Shown one piece after another: positions 8,018-16,342 of a stretch of 48,301 bases of DNA. The stretch spans positions 1-48,301 of the forward strand of contig JBKPFS010000154.1 in the NCBI GenBank assembly GCA_046728935.1, given 5' to 3'. A program made the position numbers and the translations under genes. The notes beneath the pieces are model-generated. The model was not told the DNA's origin. It made no database searches and saw only the letters and a program-made list of their open reading frames with translations. The DNA is from DATAFO01 sp046728935. GTDB taxonomy: Bacteria > Actinomycetota > Thermoleophilia > Solirubrobacterales > 70-9. The number at the start of each line of letters is the position of its first letter. The first letter of the stretch is position 1.

Positions 8018-8608
8018 CTACGCTCGCTTCGCCGCTCCCGCACTTCCTGCGACCTGCTCGCTTTTCACGGCCGTTCGCGCTTCGGGCGGGCGCCGCCGCA
8101 GCCCGAAGAAGTAGTCGGCGCCGCTGATCACCGTCATCGCGACGGCCACGTAGAGCAGCACGTCGACCCACGCCGGCGACGGGTCGAACGCGATCAACGC
8201 GAAGATCGCCGTCACCTGAAGCGCCGTCTTCACCTTCCCCAACCAGCTGGCCGCGATCACCACTCCCCGCTCGGCCGCCAACGCCCGCAGCCCGGTGACC
8301 GCCAGCTCGCGCGCGATGATCACCATCGCCACCCAGGCGGCCAGCCGGTCGAGCGACACCAGCGACACCAGCGCCGCCACCACCAGCATCTTGTCGGCGA
8401 GCGGATCCATCAACTTTCCGAACGTCGTCACCGACTGCTGGCGGCGCGCGATGTAGCCGTCGAGCCCGTCGGTGAGCGCGGCGAGCGCGAACACGATCGC
8501 CGCGATCAGATCCCCGTCGGGCGTCTCGCCCAGCAGGGCGACGACGATCACGGGCACGGCGACGATGCGCAGCACCGTGAGCACGTTGGGCACGTTGAGG
8601 GGGAACAC
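8018..8608 (-). CDS. pgsA: CDP-diacylglycerol-glycerol-3-phosphate 3-phosphatidyltransferase
   Basis: 196 residues from a GTG at 8608. It carries the CDP-alcohol phosphotransferase signature DG-x2-AR-x8-G-x3-D-x3-D, seen as DGYIARR... then GKLMDPLADK, in a protein with about four to five hydrophobic helices. NVPNVLTVLRIVAVP is the typical N-terminal helix of PgsA. It makes phosphatidylglycerol phosphate from CDP-diacylglycerol and glycerol-3-phosphate in the membrane. Only 22 bp separate it from the divergent malic enzyme gene, so regulatory sequence there must overlap coding starts. Confidence 0.9.
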   Translation of the reverse strand: MFPLNVPNVLTVLRIVAVPVIVVALLGETPDGDLIAAIVFALAALTDGLDGYIARRQQSVTTFGKLMDPLADKMLVVAALVSLVSLDRLAAWVAMVIIARELAVTGLRALAAERGVVIAASWLGKVKTALQVTAIFALIAFDPSPAWVDVLLYVAVAMTVISGADYFFGLRRRPPEARTAVKSEQVAGSAGAAKRA

Positions 8609-8630
8609 CCTGGCCAGTTAGGTTAGGTAG

Positions 8631-9965
8631 GTGGCGGTCGACTACGTCTACCGGATCGAACAGCCGCACGTCGCAGGTCAGCTCGCGACCACCTGCCAGC
8701 GGATCGCCGACGCCGGCGGCCTGATCGGCGACGTGGTCACGATCTCGATCGGTCGCGACCGCTCGATCCGCGAGATCTCGGTCGAGGTCCGCGACCACGG
8801 CGAGGCGAAGCGCGTCGCCGGCAGCCTCGAGCAGCTCGACGGCGTGCGCGTGATCTCCTACTTCGACCGCGCGATGCAGGCGCACGAGGGCGGCAAGCTC
8901 GCCGTCGAGGTCATCGCCCCCGTCCAGACCCTCCAGGACATGCGCGACGTCTATACCCCCGGCGTCGCCAGGGTGTGCACCGCGATCGCCGAGGAGCCGG
9001 CACTCGCCAACCGCCTCACGATGATCGGTCGCACCGTCGCCATCTGCACCAACGGCACACGCGTGCTGGGGCTCGGCAACATCGGCTCCGTCGCCTCGAT
9101 GCCGGTGATGGAGGGCAAGGCCCTCTTCTATCGGCAGATGGCCGGCATCTCCGCGATCCCGATCCTGATCGACACCGAGGACGTCGACTCCTTCGTCGAG
9201 ACCGTGCTGCGGATCGCACCCGGCTTCGGCGCCATCCACCTCGAGGACATCCGCGTCCCCGACTGCTTCGAGATCGAGAGCCGCCTGATCGAGGCGCTCG
9301 ACATCCCCGTCATGCACGACGACGTCCACGGCACGGCCGTCGCGACCCTGGCCGCCGTGCTCGCCGCCTGCAACCAGGTCGGAATCGAGCTCGAGCGCTC
9401 CGTCGTCGGCCAGATCGGGCTCGGCGCGGCCGGCCTCGGGATCGCAACCCTGATGGTGCAGGCGGGCGCCGAGCGCGTGCTCGCCAGCGACCCCGATGAG
9501 GCCTCCCACGAGCGGGCGCGCGAGCGCGGCATCGACATGGCCTCATTCGAGGACGTGCTCGACGCAGCGCGCATCGTCGTCGCGACGACGGGCCGTCCCG
9601 GGCTGATCGAGCCCTCGATGGTGCGCGACGGCCAGGTGATCCTGGCGCTCACCAACCCCGATCCCGAGATCCACCCCAAGGACGCCGAGCAGGCCGGCGC
9701 CGCCTTCGCCGCCGACGGGACGAGCGTCAACAACGTGCTCGGCTATCCCGGGATCTTCCGCGGCGCCCTCGCCGCGGGCGCGACCGAGATCTCGACCGGG
9801 ATGAAGCTGGCCGCGGCTCGCGCGATCGCCGGGCTGACCGCCGAATCCGAGCTCGTGCCCGACGCGCTCGACCCCGCCGTCCACGCCGAGGTCGCCGCGG
9901 CCGTCACCGAGGCCGCCCGCGACGAGGGGCTCGCCCGCCCCGAGCGCGTCCCGGCAGGGCTCTAG
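8631..9965 (+). CDS. NAD(P)-dependent malic enzyme with N-terminal ACT domain
   Basis: 444 residues from a GTG at 8631. Residues 1-~80 are an ACT regulatory domain (QPHVAGQLATTCQRIADAGG). The catalytic part has YTPGVARVC with the catalytic tyrosine, MEGKALFYRQMAGI with the lysine, the metal-binding EDI and DDVHGTA segments, and a dinucleotide-binding GLGAAGLGIA. It decarboxylates malate to pyruvate. The ACT domain suggests allosteric control by an amino acid or related ligand, a subtype seen in several Gram-positive lineages. It is divergent from pgsA and convergent with the uracil-DNA glycosylase, overlapping it by four bases. Confidence 0.92.
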   Translation: MAVDYVYRIEQPHVAGQLATTCQRIADAGGLIGDVVTISIGRDRSIREISVEVRDHGEAKRVAGSLEQLDGVRVISYFDRAMQAHEGGKLAVEVIAPVQTLQDMRDVYTPGVARVCTAIAEEPALANRLTMIGRTVAICTNGTRVLGLGNIGSVASMPVMEGKALFYRQMAGISAIPILIDTEDVDSFVETVLRIAPGFGAIHLEDIRVPDCFEIESRLIEALDIPVMHDDVHGTAVATLAAVLAACNQVGIELERSVVGQIGLGAAGLGIATLMVQAGAERVLASDPDEASHERARERGIDMASFEDVLDAARIVVATTGRPGLIEPSMVRDGQVILALTNPDPEIHPKDAEQAGAAFAADGTSVNNVLGYPGIFRGALAAGATEISTGMKLAAARAIAGLTAESELVPDALDPAVHAEVAAAVTEAARDEGLARPERVPAGL

Positions 9966-10645
9966 CCGCGGCTCAGCTCCCGCGCGCGAGCGAGCACTGC
10001 GTCGAGCATTCCCGGCGTCAGCTTGCCCGTGAACACATTCTGCTGCGACGGGTGAAAGCAGCCGAGCAGCGCGTATGGGCCCAGCTCCACCTCGGCGCCG
10101 TGACCGAAGCGCGGCTTCGGTCGCGGCACCTCGATAGCGCGCTCGAGCAGCGCCCGCAGGCAGCCGTCCCACGCGAACGAGCCAAGCGCGACGAGCACCC
10201 GCGCCCGCTGGAGCAGCCCCAGCTCCTCGACGAGATATGGCAGGCAGTTGTCCCGCTCCTGCGGCGTCGGGCGATTGCCCGGTGGCGGACAGCGATTGAC
10301 AGCCGTCACGTACGCGCCCCGCAGCCGCAGGCCATCGTCGCGGTGCTCGGACGTCGGCTGATTCGCAAGCCCCGCGCGATGGAGCGCCGCGTAGAGGAAG
10401 TCCCCCGAGCGGTCGCCCGTGAAGACACGGCCCGTGCGATTCCCACCGTGCGCGGCGGGCGCCAACCCGATGACCACGATCCTCGCGTCCGGATCCCCGA
10501 ACCCGGGCAGCGGACGGCCCCAGTAGCGCTGGCCGCGGTAGCGGGCGGGCGGGTCGGCGGCCGCCGCCTGGCGCCATTCGACCAGGCGCGGACAGCGCGT
10601 ACATCGCGTCACCCGGCGCGAGAGCTGGTCCAAATCCCGCGGCAT
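9962..10645 (-). CDS. Uracil-DNA glycosylase, family 5 (UdgB type)
   Basis: 227 residues. Four cysteines typical of Fe-S uracil-DNA glycosylases are seen (CTRC at residues ~15-18, and two more in NRCPPP...NC). Motif A is GLAPAAHGGNRTGRVFTGD, where a family 4 enzyme would carry Glu; the AHGGN form is the family 5 (UDGb) signature. Motif B is HPSQQNVFTGKLT. The family removes uracil, hypoxanthine and other deaminated bases from DNA and starts base excision repair. It is a single gene between convergent malic enzyme and a divergent ferritin-like gene. Confidence 0.92.
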   Translation of the reverse strand: MPRDLDQLSRRVTRCTRCPRLVEWRQAAAADPPARYRGQRYWGRPLPGFGDPDARIVVIGLAPAAHGGNRTGRVFTGDRSGDFLYAALHRAGLANQPTSEHRDDGLRLRGAYVTAVNRCPPPGNRPTPQERDNCLPYLVEELGLLQRARVLVALGSFAWDGCLRALLERAIEVPRPKPRFGHGAEVELGPYALLGCFHPSQQNVFTGKLTPGMLDAVLARARELSRG

Positions 10646-10669
10646 CTCAGGGGATAGGGTGCCGCCCTG

Positions 10670-11248
10670 ATGCCGATCACACGTCGCCGCCTGATCGCCG
10701 CCTCCAGCGGCACCGTCGCCGCGGGCGGCGCCGTGGCGTTGCTCTCCGCCTGCGGATCCTCACGCGAGGAGCCGAGCGACTCGCGCGACGTCGAGCTGCT
10801 CCAACCCGCCCTCGACGCGGAGACGAAGGTGGCCAACCTCTACCGGCTCGCGGCTCGCCAGCCGCTTGAGCCGCGGGCGCTCGACGCGGTCGAGAGCTTC
10901 GGCAAGCGGGCCAACGAGCAGGTGGGCCTGCTCGAGGACGCAATCACCGGTGCGGGCGGATCGCCGGCTCCCCCGAGCGGGGGCAACCCCGTCGCCGAGA
11001 ACGTCCTCGAGGCCCTCACGCTGGGGCTGAACGACGCGATCGCGGCCTACAACGCCGCCGTCGGCGGGCTCTCGACCCCCGACCTCCGCCACACCGTCTT
11101 CGAGCTGATGAGCACCGACGCCGCGCAGCTCGCCGCCATCCACGGCCTGCTCGGCTCCGAGCAGGCGCCCGAGCCGTTCGTCACCGGTGGCAAGGAGCCG
11201 CCGCTTACCGCGGTCTCCGCCGCGGACGCCGCAAAGGACGGCTCGTGA
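10670..11248 (+). CDS. Tat-exported lipoprotein with ferritin-like domain
   Basis: 192 residues. The N-terminus has a twin-arginine signal (TRRRLIAASS) followed by a lipobox-like LLSAC with Cys28 the likely lipidated residue. The remainder is a ferritin-like helical bundle: DAETKVANLYRLAA and repeated acidic helices, ending with DAAQLAAIHGLLG. Proteins of this type are widespread in actinobacteria and their role outside the membrane is not known. The stop overlaps the GTG start of the next ferritin-like gene, so the two form a coupled pair. Confidence 0.8.
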   Translation: MPITRRRLIAASSGTVAAGGAVALLSACGSSREEPSDSRDVELLQPALDAETKVANLYRLAARQPLEPRALDAVESFGKRANEQVGLLEDAITGAGGSPAPPSGGNPVAENVLEALTLGLNDAIAAYNAAVGGLSTPDLRHTVFELMSTDAAQLAAIHGLLGSEQAPEPFVTGGKEPPLTAVSAADAAKDGS

Positions 11249-11904
11249 GCCCGGCGACGACCCGGCGCGACGCCCTGGTCCGCGCGGGCCTCGCTACCAG
11301 TGCGCTCGCGATCCCCGCCCTGCTTCGCCCCCAGTCCGCGCGCGCCGACGACGACCGCGGCGACCTCGAGGACTTTCTCGAGCAGGCCGTCGACCTCGAG
11401 CAGGCGGCGGTGCTCGCCTACGCCGAGGCGGCGAAGGCGAAGGACCTCGACGCCGAGCAGAAGCGCACCTTCGAGCGCTTCCGCGACCAGGAGCAGGCAC
11501 ACGCGGACGCCATGCGCCAGGCGCTCGACTCGCTCGGCGTCGACCCCCCCGACGCTCCCGAGGGCCCGCAGGACACCGGCGCCTTCGACGGCCTCGACGA
11601 CATCGACGGCGCCGAGACGCTGAAGAAGTTCCTCGTCGACCTGCTGCGAAAGCTCGACAAGCTCGAGGCGGGCACCGAGCTCAACCGCCTCCTGCTCGAG
11701 GTCGAGAACCAGGAGCTACGGCTGTACCTCGACCAGACGCCCGAATTCGAGAGCGAGGACCTGCTCCGCGTCGGCGCCGAGATCGGCGCCTGCCAGGCCC
11801 AGCACGTCGTCGTGCTTCGCGAGGCGCAGGGCGAGGAGGCCGTCGCCGCGGCGTCGGCCGCGCTGGCCGCATCCGAGGCGGGGTCCGGCGGCGAGAGCAA
11901 GTAG
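11245..11904 (+). CDS. Tat-exported ferritin-like domain protein
   Basis: 219 residues from a GTG that overlaps the preceding TGA (GTGA). A twin-arginine signal (TTRRDALVRAGLATSALAIP) ends at about SARA. The mature part is a ferritin-like bundle with DLEQAAVLAYAEAAKA and FRDQEQAHADAMRQAL, whose Glu and His residues fit diiron ligands, plus a second half with ENQELRLYLDQTPE and CQAQHVVVL. It pairs with the lipoprotein before it. By family it could handle iron or reactive oxygen outside the cytoplasm; this is not proven. Confidence 0.82.
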   Translation: MSPATTRRDALVRAGLATSALAIPALLRPQSARADDDRGDLEDFLEQAVDLEQAAVLAYAEAAKAKDLDAEQKRTFERFRDQEQAHADAMRQALDSLGVDPPDAPEGPQDTGAFDGLDDIDGAETLKKFLVDLLRKLDKLEAGTELNRLLLEVENQELRLYLDQTPEFESEDLLRVGAEIGACQAQHVVVLREAQGEEAVAAASAALAASEAGSGGESK

Positions 11905-11907
11905 GAG

Positions 11908-12390
11908 GTGGATCCGAAGCCCGCATTCGCGTCTTGCTCGGAGCTGGTTCGCTGGATGGGGATCGGGGACGCGAACCTGGCGGGACTCGTCCACGGCGGG
12001 GTGGTGATGAAGGCGTGCGACGAGGTGGCGGCGATCGCGGCCATCCGCCACTGCGGCCGGCGCGTCGTCACCGCAGGCGTCGATCGGATGACCTTCGTGG
12101 AGCCGGTCAACGTCGGCGAGCTCCTGACCTGCTCCGCGACGGTCAACGCGGCCTGGCGGACCTCGATGGAGGTCGGCGTACGCGTCGAGGCGGAGAACCC
12201 CCGCACGGGCGAGAAGCGGCACACCTCGACCGCCTACATCACCATGGTCGCGCTCGACGACAGCGGCGAGCCCACCCCGGTCCCCGGCCTGATCGCCGAG
12301 AGCGAGACCGAGAAGCGACGCAACCGCGAGGCCGAGGTTCGGCGCCGCAACCGCCTCGCCGAGCGAGACGAGATCCTCGGCCGTCGCTAG
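11908..12390 (+). CDS. Acyl-CoA thioesterase, hotdog fold (YciA/BFIT-like)
   Basis: 160 residues from a GTG at 11908, three bases after the ferritin-like gene. The hotdog helix is NLAGLVHGGVVMKACDEVAA with the conserved HGG and Asp, followed by strands RVVTAGVDRMTFVEPVNVGE and TSTAYITMVALD, as in cytosolic long-chain acyl-CoA hydrolases. The C-terminus is a charged helix rich in Arg and Glu. It would release CoA from acyl-CoA. The GGAG at 11904 abuts the GTG, so initiation may depend on coupling to the upstream stop. Confidence 0.85.
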   Translation: MDPKPAFASCSELVRWMGIGDANLAGLVHGGVVMKACDEVAAIAAIRHCGRRVVTAGVDRMTFVEPVNVGELLTCSATVNAAWRTSMEVGVRVEAENPRTGEKRHTSTAYITMVALDDSGEPTPVPGLIAESETEKRRNREAEVRRRNRLAERDEILGRR

Positions 12391-12399
12391 CTCGCCCGT

Positions 12400-12416
12400 A
12401 TACCCCCTACGGGTAT
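12400..12416. promoter_or_regulatory. CsoR/RcnR-type operator palindrome
   Basis: ATACCC and GGGTAT flank CCTAC, giving ATACCCCCTACGGGTAT. This closely matches the palindrome class bound by CsoR-family copper sensors and the related persulfide sensor CstR. It lies 12 bases before the start of the permease-YHS gene, where a repressor would block transcription. No csoR gene is in the window. Confidence 0.65.
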
Positions 12417-12428
12417 GATCGGCGCGAC

Positions 12429-13688
12429 ATGGACGACGTGCTCTCCAAGATCGGCGACGGGCTCCAGAACGCCGCCCTGATGGCCTACGAGGTCTGGTGG
12501 GCGCTGGTCCTCGGCTTCGCGATCTCGGCGATGGTGCAGGCCTGGGTTCCGCGCCACCGGATCGAGGCCGCGCTCTCCGGCGCCGGCTTCGGGCCGGTGG
12601 CGAAGGCGACCGGCCTCGGCGCCGCCTCCTCCTCCTGCTCCTACGCGGCCATCGCAATCGGCAAGACGCTCTTCGCCAAGGGGGCGTCGGCGGCGACCGC
12701 GCTCGCCTTCCAGTTTGCGTCCACCAACCTCGTCTGGGAGCTCGGGCTCGTCCTCTGGGTGCTGATCGGCTGGCAATTCACGCTCGCCGAGTTCGTCGGC
12801 GGCCTGGTCCTGGTCGCCCTGATGACCGCCCTGTTGCGGTTCTTCGTCTCCCACCGGCTCGAGGACCGGGCGCGCGCCCACGCCGAGCACGTGCAGGCCA
12901 AGCACGAGCACCACGCCGTCGCCTCGGAGGGGATCGCATGGCGCCGCCGGCTGACCTCGGCTGACGCCTGGTCCGACGTGGCCCACAACTTTCGCGGCGA
13001 CTGGGCGATGCTGTGGAAGGAGATCACGATCGGCTTCCTGCTGGCCGGCTTCATCGGCCTCCTCGGCGACGACTTCTTCGACTTCCTCTTCGTCAGCGAC
13101 GCGGCCGACGCGCCGCGGACGATCGAGAACGTGATCGCCGGGCCACTGATCGCCGTGTTGAGCTTCGTCTGCTCGATCGGCAACGTGCCCCTCGCCGCCG
13201 TGCTGTGGTCGGGCGGGATCTCGTTCGCCGGCGTGATGGCGTTCATCTTCGCCGACCTGATCGTGCTGCCGATCGTGCTCGCCTACCGCAAGTACTACGG
13301 CTGGACCTTCGCCTGGCGGATCACCGTCCTGATGTTCGTGACGATCGTGATCGCCGCTCTGATCGTCGACGGGCTGTTCTCAGCCGCGGGATTGATCCCG
13401 AGCGACCGGCCCACCGCCGAGGACGTCTTCGGCGCGGTCGAGGTCGACTACAAGCTGATGCTGAACGCGGTCGGCATGATCGTCTTCGTCGGGCTGATCT
13501 CGCTGACGCTGCGCCGCGGCGTTCGCGATCCCGTGTGCGGCATGACCGTCGACCGCGCGAGGGCGATCACCGCAGTCGTCGGGGGGCGCACGCACTACTT
13601 CTGCAGCGAGGGCTGCCGCGACACCTATCTCGCGCAGCGCCCCGAAACCGGCGCCTCTACCCTGAGTGCGCCGGCCCATGAGCACTGA
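12429..13688 (+). CDS. Permease (PF03773-like, DUF318/ArsP superfamily) with C-terminal YHS metal-binding domain
   Basis: 419 residues from the ATG at 12429; the frame is open far upstream but that part is a shadow of the ferritin-like genes. About eight hydrophobic helices form two permease halves, with the SSSCSYAAIAIGKTLF and CSIGNVPLAAVLW segments typical of the family. A His-rich loop (EHVQAKHEHH) lies between them. Residues ~370-405 are a YHS domain (DPVCGMTVDRA ... YFCSEGC), a metal-binding module common on copper ATPases. Together with the CsoR-type operator this suggests a copper or other metal exporter, by inference. Confidence 0.85.
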   Translation: MDDVLSKIGDGLQNAALMAYEVWWALVLGFAISAMVQAWVPRHRIEAALSGAGFGPVAKATGLGAASSSCSYAAIAIGKTLFAKGASAATALAFQFASTNLVWELGLVLWVLIGWQFTLAEFVGGLVLVALMTALLRFFVSHRLEDRARAHAEHVQAKHEHHAVASEGIAWRRRLTSADAWSDVAHNFRGDWAMLWKEITIGFLLAGFIGLLGDDFFDFLFVSDAADAPRTIENVIAGPLIAVLSFVCSIGNVPLAAVLWSGGISFAGVMAFIFADLIVLPIVLAYRKYYGWTFAWRITVLMFVTIVIAALIVDGLFSAAGLIPSDRPTAEDVFGAVEVDYKLMLNAVGMIVFVGLISLTLRRGVRDPVCGMTVDRARAITAVVGGRTHYFCSEGCRDTYLAQRPETGASTLSAPAHEH

Positions 13689-14475
13689 GGGCGCTCAACT
13701 TCGAAAGCTCGCGATCGTCCCTGCCTACAACGAGGCGGGGATGGTCGGGCGCGTGGTGCGCGACATCAAGCGGACCGTTCCCGACTTCGACGTGGTCGTG
13801 GTCGACGACGGCTCGACCGACGCCACCGCCGGCGAGGCTGCGGCCGAGGGCGCGGTGGTCATCCGCCACCCATTCAACGTCGGCATCGGCGGGGCGATGC
13901 AGTCGGGCTACAAGTACGCGCTCCGGCACGGCTACGACGTCGCCGCCCAGGTGGACGGGGACGGCCAGCACAAGACCGAGTACCTGCCCGAGCTCCTCGC
14001 CGCCCTCCACACCGACGGCAACGAGGCGGACATGGTCTACGGGAGCCGCTTCCGCGGCGACCCCGGCTACAAGGTCCCGATCGGGCGGCGGGCCGGCAAC
14101 CTGATCTTCTCGGTCGTGCTGAGCGCGATCACCCGCAAGCGGATCACCGATCCGACCTCGGGCTTCCGGATGGCCAATCGGCACGGGATCGAGCTCTTCG
14201 CCCGTGACTATCCCCACGACTACCCCGAGGTCGAGGCGATCCTGATGCTGCACGCCCACCGGCTGCGCATCCACGAGGTTCCGGTGCGGATGAACGCGCG
14301 CGGGTACGGCCGCAGCTCGATCGACTATCCGCGCAGCGCCTACTACATGCTCAAGGTTCTGCTCGCCCTGTTCGTGGGGCTCTTCCGCCGCCGGCCGACC
14401 CCGGTCGAGGCGACGGGCAAGGACGAGCCGACTGTCGGGCCGCCCACCAACTCGGACGGCGCCGGACCGCGATGA
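13678..14475 (+). CDS. Glycosyltransferase family 2 (dolichyl/undecaprenyl-phosphate sugar synthase-like)
   Basis: 265 residues from the ATG at 13678, overlapping the permease end by 11 bases (a GTG at 13666 is an alternative). GT2 features: AIVPAYNEAGMVG, VVVVDDGSTDAT for nucleotide-sugar binding, QVDGDGQH as the DXD metal site, and DPTSGFRM. The family moves a sugar from a nucleotide donor to a polyprenyl phosphate at the membrane. The next gene encodes a DUF2304 protein, a frequent partner of such transferases, and its ATG overlaps this stop (ATGA). Confidence 0.88.
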   Translation: MSTEGAQLRKLAIVPAYNEAGMVGRVVRDIKRTVPDFDVVVVDDGSTDATAGEAAAEGAVVIRHPFNVGIGGAMQSGYKYALRHGYDVAAQVDGDGQHKTEYLPELLAALHTDGNEADMVYGSRFRGDPGYKVPIGRRAGNLIFSVVLSAITRKRITDPTSGFRMANRHGIELFARDYPHDYPEVEAILMLHAHRLRIHEVPVRMNARGYGRSSIDYPRSAYYMLKVLLALFVGLFRRRPTPVEATGKDEPTVGPPTNSDGAGPR

Positions 14476-15263
14476 GGGGCCGGGCGATGCACCGCCGCTC
14501 GATCGCGCTGGCTCTCGCCGCCTGCCTCGCGTTCGCCGGCCTCGTCGCGACCGCCCGCGCAGAGACGATCGAGGTCACGAGCGAGGCCGAGTCCGGGCCG
14601 GGCTCGCTGGGGCAGGCGATCCTCGATTCCGACCCCGGCGACACGATCAAGCTCCCGCCGGGCACGTATCCGCTGACCAACGGCGAGGTGCTCCAGGCGA
14701 ACGACCTTCACCTGGTGGGCGCTGGAGTGAACGCGACGACGATCGTCCCCACGGGCGGGGGCGAGGCGCTCGAGGACCCGGGCGTGACCAAGTCGGGGCT
14801 CACCGTCGCCCCGCCGTTGCAGGCAAAGGAGGGCGACGGGTCCTCGGGGATCGGAACCCGCGCCCAGGTGATCGCGATCATCGTCACGCTGGCGATCTTC
14901 CTGCTGGTGCTCGAACTCGTCCGGCGGCGACGTCTGGTCGAGCGCTACGCGCTGCTGTGGCTGTCGGCCGCGCTGGCGCTGCTCGTGCTCGCGATCTGGA
15001 CCGACGGTCTCGAGGTGATCGCCGACGCGATGGGCATCGCCGAGCCGGCGAACGCAATCTTCATCCTCGCCTTCGGCGTCGTCTTCGTGCTTCTGCTGCA
15101 CTTCTCCGTCGCCACTTCGCGGCTCGCCGACGAGACGAAGATCCTCGCCCAGGAGGTGGCGCGCCTCGATCAAGAGCTGCGCGAGGAGCGCTCCAACGGG
15201 CTCCCGGAAGAGCTGCGCTCGGAGCGGGGCGCGCCCAGCAGCGCGACCACCGCCGACCAGTAG
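14472..15263 (+). CDS. Secreted beta-helix-like N-terminus fused to DUF2304 membrane domain
   Basis: 263 residues. A signal peptide (ALALAACLAFAGLVATARA) is followed by about 80 residues like the opening of a right-handed beta-helix protein (GPGSLGQAILDSDPGDTIKL, then LPPGTY). From residue ~130 the protein is a DUF2304 domain: three hydrophobic helices (VIAIIVTLAIFLLVLELV and two more) and a cytoplasmic coiled coil (AQEVARLDQELREE). DUF2304 proteins usually consist of the membrane part alone. It is coupled to the GT2 gene and its 3' end overlaps the convergent glycosyltransferase by 94 bases. Confidence 0.75.
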   Translation: MRGRAMHRRSIALALAACLAFAGLVATARAETIEVTSEAESGPGSLGQAILDSDPGDTIKLPPGTYPLTNGEVLQANDLHLVGAGVNATTIVPTGGGEALEDPGVTKSGLTVAPPLQAKEGDGSSGIGTRAQVIAIIVTLAIFLLVLELVRRRRLVERYALLWLSAALALLVLAIWTDGLEVIADAMGIAEPANAIFILAFGVVFVLLLHFSVATSRLADETKILAQEVARLDQELREERSNGLPEELRSERGAPSSATTADQ

Positions 15264-16252
15264 GCGCGAAGCAGGGTTCGAAGCAGCGGGGAGCGGGCCG
15301 CGGCGCCCAGATAGTTGGAGTCGAGATCAGCGCTGAGGCAGGACGCGAACTCGGCCGCGCCAATGCGGCGTCGCGCCTGGATCCGGCGCCGCTCCGAGAC
15401 GAGCCGCGGGAGCGAGGCCAGGGTCTGACCCCAGGCGGCCAGCTTCTGGGGCAGCCAGCCGCCGGCGGCCGCGATCGCCGCAAGCGCGAGCTCGGTGACC
15501 ACCAACGCCGGCAGCAGCAGAGCGAGGAGCGGGCCCGGGTAGGTCCGGATCAGGGTCGCCCAGCGGTTTCGCTCCAGGTATCGCCACTTCGCCGGGCCCT
15601 TCTCGAACTCGTACTCGTGATCGACCCGCGCCGCCGGCTCCACCCCGAGCGTCCCGCCCTCGAGCCGCAGGCGCAGCGAGAGGTCCGCGTCCTCGTGGTA
15701 GAGAAAGAACTCCTCCGCGAACCCCCCGGCCTCGAGGAACGCCTCGCGCCCGATCGCGAGGCAGGCGCCGGAGACGAACGCGGGCTCGCCCAGGGGATCG
15801 CCGCGCTCGCCGAGGGGATCGCCGGCTCCCCCCGCCCACGCGATCCCGGTGAAGTGCACGACTCCGCCGCGGCTGTTCAGCGTGCGTCCGCCGTCGGCGG
15901 TCACGAGGCCCTGCCACGCAACCCATCCCCGATCCTCGGCCAGCGGCCGCTCGATCGCGTCGCGGAAGCCGGGCTCGGGAACGGCGTCGGGGTTGAGGAA
16001 CAGCAGCAGCTCGCCGGACGCCGCCTCCGCGCCCCGGTTGCACCCGCCGCCGAAGCCCAGGTTCGATCCCGTCTCGATCACCGTCGCGGCGGGCGCCAGC
16101 TCGCGCACGACGTCGGGCGTACCGTCGCTCGACCCGTTGTCGACCGCGATCAGCTCGTCGCCGTCGCGCAGCTGCGCCACGAGCACGGGGACGGTTCGCG
16201 CGAGCGCGTCGCGCGAGTCGTGCGTGACGATGATCGTCGACAGCGTCGCCAT
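15170..16252 (-). CDS. Glycosyltransferase family 2 (rhamnosyltransferase-like)
   Basis: 360 residues from the ATG at 16252; upstream extension is a shadow of the GroES-like gene. GT2 motifs: STIIVTHDSRDAL, LIAVDNGSSDGT, LLFLNPDAVPEP as the metal site, FVSGACLAIGREAF, and FFLYHEDADLSLRL, the typical ED acid region of WbbL-like rhamnosyltransferases. A hydrophobic stretch after residue ~245 suggests membrane association. It likely adds a sugar to a cell-surface glycan. It is divergent from the GroES-like gene and convergent with the DUF2304 gene. Confidence 0.87.
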   Translation of the reverse strand: MATLSTIIVTHDSRDALARTVPVLVAQLRDGDELIAVDNGSSDGTPDVVRELAPAATVIETGSNLGFGGGCNRGAEAASGELLLFLNPDAVPEPGFRDAIERPLAEDRGWVAWQGLVTADGGRTLNSRGGVVHFTGIAWAGGAGDPLGERGDPLGEPAFVSGACLAIGREAFLEAGGFAEEFFLYHEDADLSLRLRLEGGTLGVEPAARVDHEYEFEKGPAKWRYLERNRWATLIRTYPGPLLALLLPALVVTELALAAIAAAGGWLPQKLAAWGQTLASLPRLVSERRRIQARRRIGAAEFASCLSADLDSNYLGAAARSPLLRTLLRAYWSAVVALLGAPRSERSSSGSPLERSSRSS

Positions 16253-16342
16253 GGCTGCCGGCCGGGGCCGCAACTTCCCGGCCCGTGGCCGGGACGTCGA
16301 TAATTCCAGGGAGCGCCCCATGGAAGTCCCCACGAGCCACCG

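Noticed and set aside
7983..9509. 508-codon minus-strand frame opposite pgsA and malic enzyme
   Set aside because: His/Asp/Arg-rich antisense translation that would run across two well-defined genes.
11187..12428. Upstream extension of the permease-YHS frame
   Set aside because: The extension is an Arg/Pro-rich shadow of the ferritin-like and thioesterase genes; the operator and the ATG at 12429 mark the real start.
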